Shown one piece after another: positions 1 through 8,101 of a stretch of DNA of 33,857 nucleotides. The stretch's first letter is position 1; each line of letters opens with the position of its first letter. Position numbers and translations under genes: made by a program. The notes beneath the pieces are model-generated. The model saw only the letters and a list, made by a program, of their open reading frames with translations. It searched no databases and was not told the DNA's origin. Source of the stretch: Occallatibacter sp. (GTDB lineage: Bacteria > Acidobacteriota > Terriglobia > Terriglobales > Acidobacteriaceae); the NCBI GenBank assembly GCA_031296305.1, contig JARLFZ010000039.1:1-33857 (forward strand), in the 5' to 3' direction.

Positions 1-1059
1 ATTCTCAGCGCGCACATCGCCGGCGACGATTATGTGGCTTATGGCGACGCGCATCGCAGGGCCGCGCCCTCGGGTGACGTGCTCTACCGCTTCGGCAAGG
101 CGGTGCACGACGACGAATTGGAGGCTTTCGGCGCTTTTTATGCGGAGAAGAGCGGATGGAATGCGCAGGGGCCCGGTCTGGAGAGCGCGTTGCATGAGAG
201 CCTCACAAGTCTGTCGCGCTCGCTGCCCGCGGTGCTCGAGGCCGAGGAGGTTCGCGGCGCAAAAAGGCACGATGTGCTGGTGCGCGACGCGTGGTATCCC
301 GACTTTGGTTTAATGACGGCGCGCGAGAAAGCCGGCTCGACCGAAGGCATGTACGTGGCTGTACTAGCTTCGAACAACGGTCGCAGCCACAGCCACAACG
401 ACACCGGGAATTTCGTGATTTATCTCGACGGGCAGCCGGTGGCGATTGACGTAGGCGTGGAGCAGTACACGGCCAAGACCTTCGGGCGCGACCGTTATGC
501 CATTTGGACGATGCAGTCGGCGTATCACAATCTGCCCACGGTGGGCGGCGTGATGCAGCAGAACGGCGTGGAGTTCGAGGCGACGAATCGGGAGTACGAG
601 ACCGACGATCGGCACGCCACGGTTTCGTTCGACATCTCCAGAGCGTATCCGAAGGAAGCGGGCATTAAGAAGTGGGTGCGCACGGTGACGCTGGATCGCG
701 TGGGGCATCGCGTGGTGATTGAGGAGGATTTTGAGTTGGAGCGACCGGAAGAGGTGACGCTCTCAATTATTACGCCCTGCAAACCAAGGACGGACCGATA
801 CGGGGCAATAGGCTTGCAGCCTCTGACCAGCGGTGGACGAGGTGCAATCCTGGAGTTCCCGGTCGAAACGGACCCCGACTTCGAAACCATCCAGCTTACC
901 GATTCTGGGCTTCGCGAGTGCTGGGGCGCGGAGGTCTACCGAATCCTGCTCAAATCTTCTGGGGGCCTCCGCCAGCTAGTTCTCCCGCCCCAGCCGCAAA
1001 CTGTCTCCAAGGGAAAGTGGACCTATTCATTCAGCCCGGGATTTGCCCCGCCCAAATAG
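1..1059 (+). CDS. Heparinase II/III-like polysaccharide lyase, C-terminal part (5' end outside window)
   Basis: The frame is open from base 1 and ends at TAG 1057-1059, so only the last 352 residues are visible. The segment with SNNGRSHSHNDTGNF followed by VIYLDGQPVAIDVG is typical of heparinase II/III-like lyases: a His/Asn/Asp-rich active-site strand, then the start of the C-terminal beta-sandwich. These enzymes cleave uronic-acid-containing or related acidic polysaccharides by beta-elimination, usually in the periplasm or outside the cell. The signal peptide and the alpha/alpha-toroid N-terminus are not in the window, so neither substrate nor localisation can be read here. The gene converges on the response regulators. 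A 10-bp stem inverted repeat lies just after its stop. An internal GTG at 34 is only a coincidental start. The family call is fairly secure; substrate is unknown. Confidence 0.82.
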   Translation: MLSAHIAGDDYVAYGDAHRRAAPSGDVLYRFGKAVHDDELEAFGAFYAEKSGWNAQGPGLESALHESLTSLSRSLPAVLEAEEVRGAKRHDVLVRDAWYPDFGLMTAREKAGSTEGMYVAVLASNNGRSHSHNDTGNFVIYLDGQPVAIDVGVEQYTAKTFGRDRYAIWTMQSAYHNLPTVGGVMQQNGVEFEATNREYETDDRHATVSFDISRAYPKEAGIKKWVRTVTLDRVGHRVVIEEDFELERPEEVTLSIITPCKPRTDRYGAIGLQPLTSGGRGAILEFPVETDPDFETIQLTDSGLRECWGAEVYRILLKSSGGLRQLVLPPQPQTVSKGKWTYSFSPGFAPPK

Positions 1060-1062
1060 AAC

Positions 1063-1104
1063 GGGTGGATTCCGACTCGCTCTGCGGCGATTGAGAATCC
1101 ACCC
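1063..1104. terminator. Inverted repeat between convergent genes, possible bidirectional terminator
   Basis: GGGTGGATTC at 1063-1072 pairs perfectly with GAATCCACCC at 1095-1104, with a 22-nt loop. It starts 4 nt after the lyase stop codon and lies downstream of the convergent response-regulator gene. There is no clear T-run on either side, so factor-independent termination is inferred from position and stem only. Confidence 0.5.
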
Positions 1105-1146
1105 GAAGGTTGAGGCCTCAAGGATTACAAGACCCGTTTCGATCTC

Positions 1147-1809
1147 TTACTGCGGATTGACCAGATGATGCGCAATCGCAAACAAAGCCAACTCGAGCCG
1201 AGTTGACACGCCGGTCTTGTCGAAAATATTCGAGAGATGGCGCTTGACGGTTTCTTCGCTCAGTGTGAACTGCTTGGCGATGTCGCGGTTGGAGCAGCCC
1301 TCTACGATGCAACCGACAACCTCAAGCTCACGCGGCGTGAGGCCGTAGGTTTTGCGTTGCGGCACCGCGGCCTGCTGCATCAGATCGTGCAGGGCGGTGA
1401 CGAGATTGACCACGCGCTTGCCGCCGATCCAGTAGTCGCCGGCGTGTACGGTGCGGATGGCAGTTTGCAAATGGCTTGCGAGCGCGTCTTTGAGCACGAT
1501 GCCGCGCGCCCCGATGTGCAGCGCCTCAATGATCTGCTGCGTGGTGATGGTAGAGGTTAGCAGCAGAATTTTGGCCGTCGAAGGGCCGTTCATGATCGCG
1601 CGCATGGCCTCTAGCCCCGGCATGCGCGGCATGGAAACATCGAGAAGAAGAATATCGGGTTGCTTTTCGAGGGTTTCTGTAATGGCCTCGTCGCCATCGG
1701 TGGCGTCGCCCACGACTTCAAAGCCCTCGGATTCCGTGAGCATGTTGCGCACGCCAATGCGGACGACTGGGTGGTCATCCGCCAAGACAATTCGAATCGG
1801 TCGATCCAT
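1147..1809 (-). CDS. NarL/FixJ-type response regulator (receiver + LuxR-type HTH)
   Basis: A 220-residue protein of standard length for the family. Residues 1-120 are a receiver domain: acidic pair D11/D12, phospho-acceptor D57 in LLLDVSMP, T85 in ILLLTS and conserved K107 in VLKDA. Residues 155-212 are a LuxR/GerE helix-turn-helix with LTPRELEVV and NRDIAKQFTLSEETVKRHLSNIF. It should bind DNA when phosphorylated at D57. It lies 53 bp downstream of a receiver-HPt protein on the same strand, which suggests one transcript and a shared phosphorelay. No histidine kinase is in the window. The ATG at 1809 is taken as start; a GGAGG lies upstream but at longer than usual spacing. Target genes are unknown. 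Confidence 0.93.
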   Translation of the reverse strand: MDRPIRIVLADDHPVVRIGVRNMLTESEGFEVVGDATDGDEAITETLEKQPDILLLDVSMPRMPGLEAMRAIMNGPSTAKILLLTSTITTQQIIEALHIGARGIVLKDALASHLQTAIRTVHAGDYWIGGKRVVNLVTALHDLMQQAAVPQRKTYGLTPRELEVVGCIVEGCSNRDIAKQFTLSEETVKRHLSNIFDKTGVSTRLELALFAIAHHLVNPQ

Positions 1810-1862
1810 GTTGGCTACGTGCCTCCGCGCAAGCCAGCCCTCGCATAATGAGACGCGACAGG

Positions 1863-2660
1863 TCAGGCAGGCATCTCAGCATCCAGCATATTCTGTAACC
1901 GGCGGGCGGCGGCGCGTAAATCGTTGAGTAAAGCTGCGCTGTTATCCAACTGGTTATCCCCGGACTGGCCTTCCCAAGACTCGAGCCGCGCGCCCAGCCG
2001 TGCGGCCTGCAGAGCTCCGGCCATGCCGCAGCCGCCTTTGATGGCGTGGCCGATGCGCCGGACCTCGGCGCCGTCGCCTTTGGCCATAGCAGCCGCGAGC
2101 GCCTCAACGCGCAGGCCGAGATCGGTGACAACGGCCTGATACACCTCGCGCACCGCGGCCTCGGACATGAGTGTGCGCAACTGGGCGAGAGTTTCCCGGC
2201 TGACTGCAGGTTCATTGGGATCGAGGCCGTCTGTATTGACCGGCGAGTCACCACGCTCCGGCTTGCCGCCATCGAGGAGCTTGCGGAAGCCATCAGCGCT
2301 GAAGGGCTTCAGCAGAAAGCCGTCGGCGGATGCCGTCAATTCCTGCGGCGGGTTACTGCCGCTGACAACATAGACGCGCGCGTGGCTGCACGCGCGCAAC
2401 GCGCCGATTAACTGCGTTCCGCTAAGGCCCGGCATCTGCGAATCCATCAGGATGACATCGGGCCGAAGCGCCTGTGGCCGGCCTTCCGCGGCGGTCAGCA
2501 ACGCAAGGGCAGCGGCGCCATCCTCGGCGGTGTGAACGGTGTAGCCATTCATGGTCAGAACCGTGGCTGTCACTTCACGGCTAACCAAGTCATCGTCGAT
2601 GAGCAGTACCAGGGGGAGCGCGTTCTGAGAGGTGCGCTCGAACATACATCTAGTGTGCAT
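1863..2660 (-). CDS. Receiver-HPt phosphorelay protein
   Basis: 265 residues with two domains. Residues 16-130 form a receiver: D22-D24, phospho-acceptor D73 in LMDSQMPG, S100, and K118 in LLKPF. Residues 150-262 form a histidine phosphotransfer domain, with phospho-histidine H205 in RIGHAIKGGCGMAGA. There is no kinase ATPase domain and no output DNA-binding domain. It therefore looks like a phosphorelay intermediate that receives phosphate on Asp and/or passes it through His. The NarL-type regulator directly downstream on the same strand is an obvious candidate partner, by position only. The start could be the ATG at 2660 or the ATG at 2645; neither has a good Shine-Dalgarno sequence. The upstream gap (2661-2796) shows no clear promoter. 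Confidence 0.9.
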   Translation of the reverse strand: MHTRCMFERTSQNALPLVLLIDDDLVSREVTATVLTMNGYTVHTAEDGAAALALLTAAEGRPQALRPDVILMDSQMPGLSGTQLIGALRACSHARVYVVSGSNPPQELTASADGFLLKPFSADGFRKLLDGGKPERGDSPVNTDGLDPNEPAVSRETLAQLRTLMSEAAVREVYQAVVTDLGLRVEALAAAMAKGDGAEVRRIGHAIKGGCGMAGALQAARLGARLESWEGQSGDNQLDNSAALLNDLRAAARRLQNMLDAEMPA

Positions 2661-2796
2661 CTTGCGCGCGGCGGTGCGGTAGAAAATCTTGCCCTGGTAA
2701 TCGAGTTGGTTCTGATGCGTGGGCGCACCATCCCACTCATATCCCTAAAAAAGCGCAGAAAAGGATGGGGCACCGACGCAGCAATTCATTGCCGAA

Positions 2797-4929
2797 TCAA
2801 TTGTGCGAAGCATCAGCCGCCGCAGGCAAGCCTAGCGACGAGGCCGCAGGCAGATCCTGGCCGCTATGCCACGCGCGAACCGCCGTCTCAAACTCATTGC
2901 CGCGGCGCTGCCACCGCTCGATTTCCAGGTCGTAGCGGACGGTGACGTTGTTGAGCCAGTAAGGACGATTTTCACCGAGCCAAACCTGGCTGTACTCGGC
3001 CTTGAGCGCCGAATAGCCGTCGCGCAGGTCCTGGCAACGGCCATTGTTGCTGCTGATCTCCTCGAGCATTTGGTTCGCAGACCTGCGCTGCGTCTTGTCG
3101 TGCTGTTGCGCCACGGCCTGTGCGTAGTCCGAAGCGATCTCCTGGGCAAGCTGGAACTTGAGGCCGATGAAATCCAGACGGCGCGCGCCGAGGTCCATGG
3201 CGGTAAGCGCGTCAGTCTGGAGAAGTCGGGGATTGCCGGCGCGGGCCTGCGCCAGCAAGACGATGGCGTGCTCGGCATGAAGGCGCAGATTGTGTGCCTG
3301 CGGCAGCAGCTTCGCAGAAACCTCCTGCCCCTGCGCGCTCCAGGGATCGAGCCAGAAAAGCTCGTCGCTGTTCATGTGGGTCTTGGCGGCGCTGAGAGCC
3401 TCCGTGGCGGCCATCAGTTCTTTTTCGGCTTCGTTGATTTTTCCTGTGGGATCGAGATGGAAGATAGCGCCGTAGGCGTCCTGGTAATTTGCGATGGAAC
3501 TCTCGCCGGGCTGCCACGCCGCCACCGCACCGAAAAGCACGCCGTACCAATCCATGTTGAAGAGGCCTTCACCGTCGTCGTTCCACACGGTGGTGAGCGC
3601 GCCGGTCGATCCCAGCCGCTGCCCGTCGCGAATGAATCCCTGAATATTCCAGAGCGCGGTCTTGGCCACGGGATAGACCTCGTTCCAATTCGCGTCGCCG
3701 GGCGCAACCCAGGTTTCGATGCCGTTCTTGGCAAAGGGCTCGATCATTTTGTCGAAGCCGCTCGTGCTCCAGTAATTCCAGGGCACCGCGATCATATCTT
3801 TGGGCAGGCCGGAGACGGCGTCGGGATTGGCGTCGCCGATATCGCCCCAGAAAAGCAGGCGGCGGTTGAGAGGCGCGAGCTGGTCGTGAATCTGCTTGAG
3901 GAAGTCGACGTATACCGGCCCGTAGCCCTTCTGCTCCACCGCCTCGCGGGTGCGGCCTAAGCCGAGGTCGAAGGTTTCGTCGGCGCCGATGTGGATGAAG
4001 GGAGATGGAAACTCCTGCGCGATCTCGGTGAACCAATCTTTGATGAGCGGAAGCGTGCCGTCCTGGCCGGGCGCGAGCACATGGCCGTGCGGAGTTTCCG
4101 CAAGATCCTGGTAGAGCTCGTATTTGAGCACGTGATGCAGATGGCCGAAAGATTCCTGCTCGGGGATGATCGTGACGTGATACTGGCGGGCGTAGGCCAC
4201 CAGCTCCGCAGCCTCGGCGGGAGTAAGAGAACTGCCGGGCGGCGCGGCCAGTGGCTGGTTGGGATAAAGCAGCGTGTGCTCGAAGTATGGCGAGTAGATG
4301 TTGATCTTGAACGCGGCGAAGACGCGAATCTGACGCTTCTGGAATTCGAGCGTGGGAAACGGGCCGCGCGAGAGGTCGTCGTCAATGCCCCTGTATTTCA
4401 TCGCAGGCCAGTCGCGCGCCGTGCCCGTCGGCAGCACGCGGGCCGCGCCGGGCAATGGCAGCAATTGCTTGAAGGTCTGCACGCCGTAAAAGACACCCGC
4501 GCCGGTGGCGCCGACAATCGTGGCTTCGTGCTGTTCGACGATCAGAACGTAGCCCTCCGACTCCATCACCGCATCGAAGGCGAGATGATTGCGCACCAGA
4601 ATAGCCGTCGCTCCCGCGGAGTCCGTACGCAGGAGCGAGATGCGATAAGGCGGCTGCGCGGCCGCATGCGAATCCTCAGCGGACGGCGCGATGCGCTTGA
4701 TCGCGTCCTCAAGATCGCGCGCGGCGAACTCATCTTGTGCATCGTGGCCGGGGACAGCGACCAGAACCCTGGCCGGGAAATTGGTGGTCTGCCCAAAATT
4801 GGCCTCGCGCGGCGCGGGCAGAAGCTTCAACTGCGTTTGCGCGGCGCAGAGTGCACACGCCGTGACAAGGCAGAGGAGCGTTACGACGATTCGGAAGGAA
4901 GCGAAGAAGGAGGATTTGCGACTTGCCAA
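2797..4929 (-). CDS. Secreted glycoside hydrolase family 20 (beta-N-acetylhexosaminidase-like)
   Basis: I chose the TTG at 4929 (710 residues). It is preceded by AAGGCGG at good spacing and begins a signal peptide: Arg/Lys at residues 4-13, hydrophobic residues 14-29, likely cleavage after CAAQ. The frame stays open upstream to an ATG at 5103, but that start would overlap the divergent transporter and hide the signal peptide. Residues 33-170 match the GH20b N-terminal domain. The (beta/alpha)8 catalytic barrel follows, with HIGADE at 313-318 giving the D317-E318 pair used in substrate-assisted catalysis. GH20 enzymes remove terminal GlcNAc or GalNAc. About 200 C-terminal residues after the barrel are mostly helical and not recognised. 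The neighbouring sugar porter and GlmS-like deaminase candidate support an amino-sugar role. Confidence 0.88.
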   Translation of the reverse strand: MASRKSSFFASFRIVVTLLCLVTACALCAAQTQLKLLPAPREANFGQTTNFPARVLVAVPGHDAQDEFAARDLEDAIKRIAPSAEDSHAAAQPPYRISLLRTDSAGATAILVRNHLAFDAVMESEGYVLIVEQHEATIVGATGAGVFYGVQTFKQLLPLPGAARVLPTGTARDWPAMKYRGIDDDLSRGPFPTLEFQKRQIRVFAAFKINIYSPYFEHTLLYPNQPLAAPPGSSLTPAEAAELVAYARQYHVTIIPEQESFGHLHHVLKYELYQDLAETPHGHVLAPGQDGTLPLIKDWFTEIAQEFPSPFIHIGADETFDLGLGRTREAVEQKGYGPVYVDFLKQIHDQLAPLNRRLLFWGDIGDANPDAVSGLPKDMIAVPWNYWSTSGFDKMIEPFAKNGIETWVAPGDANWNEVYPVAKTALWNIQGFIRDGQRLGSTGALTTVWNDDGEGLFNMDWYGVLFGAVAAWQPGESSIANYQDAYGAIFHLDPTGKINEAEKELMAATEALSAAKTHMNSDELFWLDPWSAQGQEVSAKLLPQAHNLRLHAEHAIVLLAQARAGNPRLLQTDALTAMDLGARRLDFIGLKFQLAQEIASDYAQAVAQQHDKTQRRSANQMLEEISSNNGRCQDLRDGYSALKAEYSQVWLGENRPYWLNNVTVRYDLEIERWQRRGNEFETAVRAWHSGQDLPAASSLGLPAAADASHN

Positions 4930-5071
4930 TTGCGACCGCCTTGAGTTGAGGGGTTTTGAGCAGATGGACCCGATGCGACCATTGTAGACTGGGGAATCGC
5001 CAGGTTTTGCTCTTCGGCAAGCGGCTCTGCCCTCGCCGTGCACCGAGTTGTGAAAGGGGTAGATCAAAGAG
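4930..5071. promoter_or_regulatory. Divergent promoter region of the GH20 gene and the MFS transporter
   Basis: These 142 bp hold both upstream regions and must drive two divergent genes. On the minus strand TACAAT (4981-4986 read in reverse) is a possible -10 box for the GH20 gene, but no convincing -35 lies 16-18 bp upstream of it. On the plus strand AAAGGGG about 5053-5059 and AAAGAG just before the ATG at 5072 are the only ribosome-binding candidates. I found no clear palindromic operator. Confidence 0.3.
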
Positions 5072-6880
5072 ATGAGCGCCACCGGCTCTCCGCATGCAAT
5101 CACGCCGCCCGATTCTGCCGCGATACGCCGCTACAATGCATTTCTGCTGCTGGTGGCCGGCCTGGGCGGTCTGCTCTACGGGATCGATGTTGGCATCATT
5201 GGCGGAGCGTACCCCTACCTCGCTGCGACGTCGGGCCTGACCGCGTCGCAGCTCTCGGTCATTGTGGCGGCGGTGCTGCTGGGCAGCGTGCTGTCCACTC
5301 TCTTTGCCGGGTTGCTGGCCGACTGGATGGGCCGCAAGCCGCTGATGATTCTGAGTGGCTGCACGTTTGCGCTGAGCATTCCCATCATTGCGCTCTCGCA
5401 GGGCTACGCGCCATTGTTCTTCGGCCGCCTGCTGCAGGGCATGAGCGGCGGACTCATTGGCGTTGTGGTTCCGCTGTATCTCGCCGAATGCCTCTCCGCA
5501 TCGAATCGCGGAAAGGGCACAGCGATTTTTCAATGGCTGCTAACGCTGGGCATTGTGGCCGCGGCGCTCATCGGCATGTACTTCAGCTATCGCGTGGCGG
5601 CCGTGACAAAGCTCAACGATGCAACGGCCCTGTCCCATTTTGAAGATCATGCATGGCGCAGCATTTTCTGGGTTTCGCTGCCGCCAGGGCTGTTGTTTGT
5701 GCTCGGTGGATTCTTTGTGACCGAGTCGCCGCGCTGGCTGTTCCTGCGAAACCGCAAGGAACACGCTTACGCGGCGCTGCTGAAATCACGAAGCCCGGAG
5801 CAGGCGTCGCGGGAACTCGAAGAGATGGAAGCTACGGCGCACGCGGCCGCAAGCTCGAGCGGCGCGCGGGTCCGCGATTCGCTGCTGCGACGCAAATACT
5901 TGATCCCCTTCCTGCTGGCCTGCGTCATTCTCGCCTTCAACCAGGCCACGGGCATCAACTCCATCATCGGGTACAACGCGGGCATTCTGCTGCAAAGCGG
6001 GTTGAGCGATCTTGCGTCGCACTGGGGCTACGTGATTTTTACGGTGATGAATTTCCTCGCGACCACGATCGGCATGGTGCTGGTGGACCGCAAGGGCCGC
6101 AAGTTCCTGCTGGTGATGGGCACATGCGGGGTGATCGTGGCCACGGCCGGCGTGGGCCTGCTGTTCAGAACCACGGAAAAGGTCGGCGTGGATTGCCGCA
6201 ATGCCGTGCAAGCGATGGCCGGGCCCAATCAGGAAATGACTTTGCGCTTCGACGCCGCCGCGGCAAACCGTCTTATCGGTGGCGATGACACCCTCGGCAT
6301 CACGGAAAATGACGCGTCGCTGGTAGTGATTTATTCCTACGGCGACTTCACTTGTGCGACAAATTATGTCCGCTCAGACGATGCGGCGGCCGCGCCCATC
6401 AAAATCACGCGCGCCAGTTGCGTGCCGGCGAACAAGATCGTCGCGCTCTTCAGCAATCCCTTTGCGAACCTCGCGGCCGCACAGACCGCCCCGCTGAAAA
6501 TTGAAAAGGCGCTGCTCGGCGGAGTGCCCGACGCCCGCCATGGCTGGCTCGTGGCCATCGGGCTTTACCTGTTCATCGCGTTCTACGCCCTGGGACCGGG
6601 CGTGGTCGTGTGGCTGGCGTTGAGCGAGCTCATGCCCACGCGCATCCGCTCCAACGGCATGAGCGTTGCGCTGGTTCTGAACCAGATGGTTTCGACCACG
6701 CTCGCCGCCATCTTTCTGCCCTTCGTCAGCAAGCACGGCTACTCGTCAATCTTCTTCCTGTTCGCCGGCTGCACGGTCGTCTACATGTCCGTCGCGGCAT
6801 TCTTCCTGCCGGAGACCAAGGGCAAGACACTCGAAGAGATTGAGGCGCACTTTGAGGGAAACGCAGTTCGTAGCTCGTAG
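5072..6880 (+). CDS. Sugar-porter family MFS transporter with a large periplasmic insertion
   Basis: 602 residues; ordinary sugar porters have about 450-520. Family marks are visible: GGLLYGIDVGIIGGA in TM1, DWMGRKP in loop 2-3, the ESPRWL motif after TM6, NQATGINSIIGYN in TM7, DRKGRK in loop 8-9 and PETKGKTLEEIE at the C-terminus. Unusually, about 120 residues (approximately 372-490) sit between TM9 and TM10, predicted periplasmic. They are non-hydrophobic, contain three Cys (in VDCRN, FTCATN, ASCVPAN) and resemble nothing I recognise. The second sugar porter in this window has only a few residues there. The gene is divergent from GH20 and converges with the SIS gene after 21 bp, so transport of the amino sugar released by GH20 is a reasonable inference. 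A GTAGCTC heptamer pair overlaps the stop. Confidence 0.88.
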   Translation: MSATGSPHAITPPDSAAIRRYNAFLLLVAGLGGLLYGIDVGIIGGAYPYLAATSGLTASQLSVIVAAVLLGSVLSTLFAGLLADWMGRKPLMILSGCTFALSIPIIALSQGYAPLFFGRLLQGMSGGLIGVVVPLYLAECLSASNRGKGTAIFQWLLTLGIVAAALIGMYFSYRVAAVTKLNDATALSHFEDHAWRSIFWVSLPPGLLFVLGGFFVTESPRWLFLRNRKEHAYAALLKSRSPEQASRELEEMEATAHAAASSSGARVRDSLLRRKYLIPFLLACVILAFNQATGINSIIGYNAGILLQSGLSDLASHWGYVIFTVMNFLATTIGMVLVDRKGRKFLLVMGTCGVIVATAGVGLLFRTTEKVGVDCRNAVQAMAGPNQEMTLRFDAAAANRLIGGDDTLGITENDASLVVIYSYGDFTCATNYVRSDDAAAAPIKITRASCVPANKIVALFSNPFANLAAAQTAPLKIEKALLGGVPDARHGWLVAIGLYLFIAFYALGPGVVVWLALSELMPTRIRSNGMSVALVLNQMVSTTLAAIFLPFVSKHGYSSIFFLFAGCTVVYMSVAAFFLPETKGKTLEEIEAHFEGNAVRSS

Positions 6881-6901
6881 CTTTTCATTCCGGGCGCGGT
6901 C

Positions 6902-8026
6902 TCATTTTTCCACGACAGCCTTTGACAGATTCCGCGGGCGGTCCACGTCGACGCCGTGCTCCAGCGCCATGAAGTAGGCGAAGAGCTGCAGCGGCACGAC
7001 TTCAAGGATGGGCAGCAGGTATTCGCTGGCTCGCGGAATAAAAATACAATCGTCCGCGAGCGCGGGAACCTCTATGTCTCCGGCATCAGCCAACGCAATG
7101 ACGCGCGCGCCCTGCGCTTTCATGTCGGCGAGAAGCTGCAGAGTTTTTTCGTAGCGCAATACTGAGGCTTCAAGCGCGCGATCAATTGTCGCGAGCACAA
7201 CCAGCGGCACGCGATCGCTGACCAGCGCGTTGGGGCCGTGCTTGAGCTCGCCTACCGGGTAGCCCTCGGCGTGCACGTAAGACGATTCCTTCAGCTTGAG
7301 TGCGCCCTCGCGGGCGATGGCATAGTGGATGCCGCGGCCGAGGTAGAGAAAGGTCACGGCCGATGCGTATTTGCGCGCCAGCGCGGCCGCCTGATCGCGC
7401 CACGCATCAAGTTGCGCGGCGAGCTCGCCGGGAAGTGCGCTGAGTTCGGCGATGTGCGCAGAGACAGCGGCCGAATCCATGCGGCCCAGGCGCACACCTT
7501 CGTAAAGCGCCAGCAGATAGAGCACGGCCAACTGGCAGGTGAAACTTTTGGTGGCAGGAATGGCTTTTTCCACGCCCGCGGCCAACGGCATGGAGACATC
7601 GGCCTCGACGGCCATCGTGGATTCGGCGTGATTGGTAATGGCGAGGGACTTGTGGCCCTGGCGATGCGCTTCTTCAAGCGCGGCGAGCGTGTCGCTGGTT
7701 TCGCCGGATTGCGAGAGGACAAGCACGCTGGGATGGCGGAGATCGACGTAGCCCGGCCCGCCGCGGCAACAGTACTCGCTCGCGTATTCAACGTCGACCG
7801 CGAGACCGCAAAGGTCTTCGAGAAGAATTTCGCCGTAGAGGCCACTATGCCGGCTTGATCCGCTGGCGGCGATGAGGACTTCGCCCGCGGCGTTGGGCCA
7901 GTTGGCGAGACGCGCGGCAACTTCCGGCTTCAACGACTGGCCGGAAAGATAAAGCTGCAGCGTGCGCTCGAGCGCTTCAGGCTGCTCGTAGATTTCGCGC
8001 AGCATTGCATGAGGAAAGGTGGGCAT
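6902..8026 (-). CDS. Double-SIS GlmS-isomerase-like protein, candidate glucosamine-6-phosphate deaminase (NagB-II type)
   Basis: 374 residues equal to the C-terminal isomerase half of glucosamine-6-phosphate synthase, without the N-terminal glutaminase domain. Visible are ASGSSRHSG (55-62), SQSGET (105-110), the ATKSFTCQL segment, LKLKESSYVHAEG with catalytic-base equivalent E247, ELKHGP with H263, and the C-terminal DVDRPRNLSKAVVEK with K369. Stand-alone proteins of this type are known as NagB-II/AgaS-like deaminases, turning glucosamine-6-phosphate into fructose-6-phosphate and ammonia. Another sugar-phosphate isomerase role is possible. Position beside GH20 and a sugar porter favours amino-sugar catabolism; no NagA or kinase is in the window. 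The ATG at 8026 is used; a second ATG seven codons in is also possible because no strong Shine-Dalgarno marks either. Confidence 0.85.
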   Translation of the reverse strand: MPTFPHAMLREIYEQPEALERTLQLYLSGQSLKPEVAARLANWPNAAGEVLIAASGSSRHSGLYGEILLEDLCGLAVDVEYASEYCCRGGPGYVDLRHPSVLVLSQSGETSDTLAALEEAHRQGHKSLAITNHAESTMAVEADVSMPLAAGVEKAIPATKSFTCQLAVLYLLALYEGVRLGRMDSAAVSAHIAELSALPGELAAQLDAWRDQAAALARKYASAVTFLYLGRGIHYAIAREGALKLKESSYVHAEGYPVGELKHGPNALVSDRVPLVVLATIDRALEASVLRYEKTLQLLADMKAQGARVIALADAGDIEVPALADDCIFIPRASEYLLPILEVVPLQLFAYFMALEHGVDVDRPRNLSKAVVEK

Positions 8027-8101
8027 GGCTTTCGATTCAGTGACAGTAGGCCTGCGTGAAGAGCAGGCTCCTTACTCATGATAGCTGCTGCGATTCAGCA
8101 T

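Noticed and set aside
2866..4944. Open frames on the + strand opposite the GH20 gene
   Set aside because: The GH20 frame has a signal peptide and catalytic D-E pair; the opposing frames have no recognisable features.
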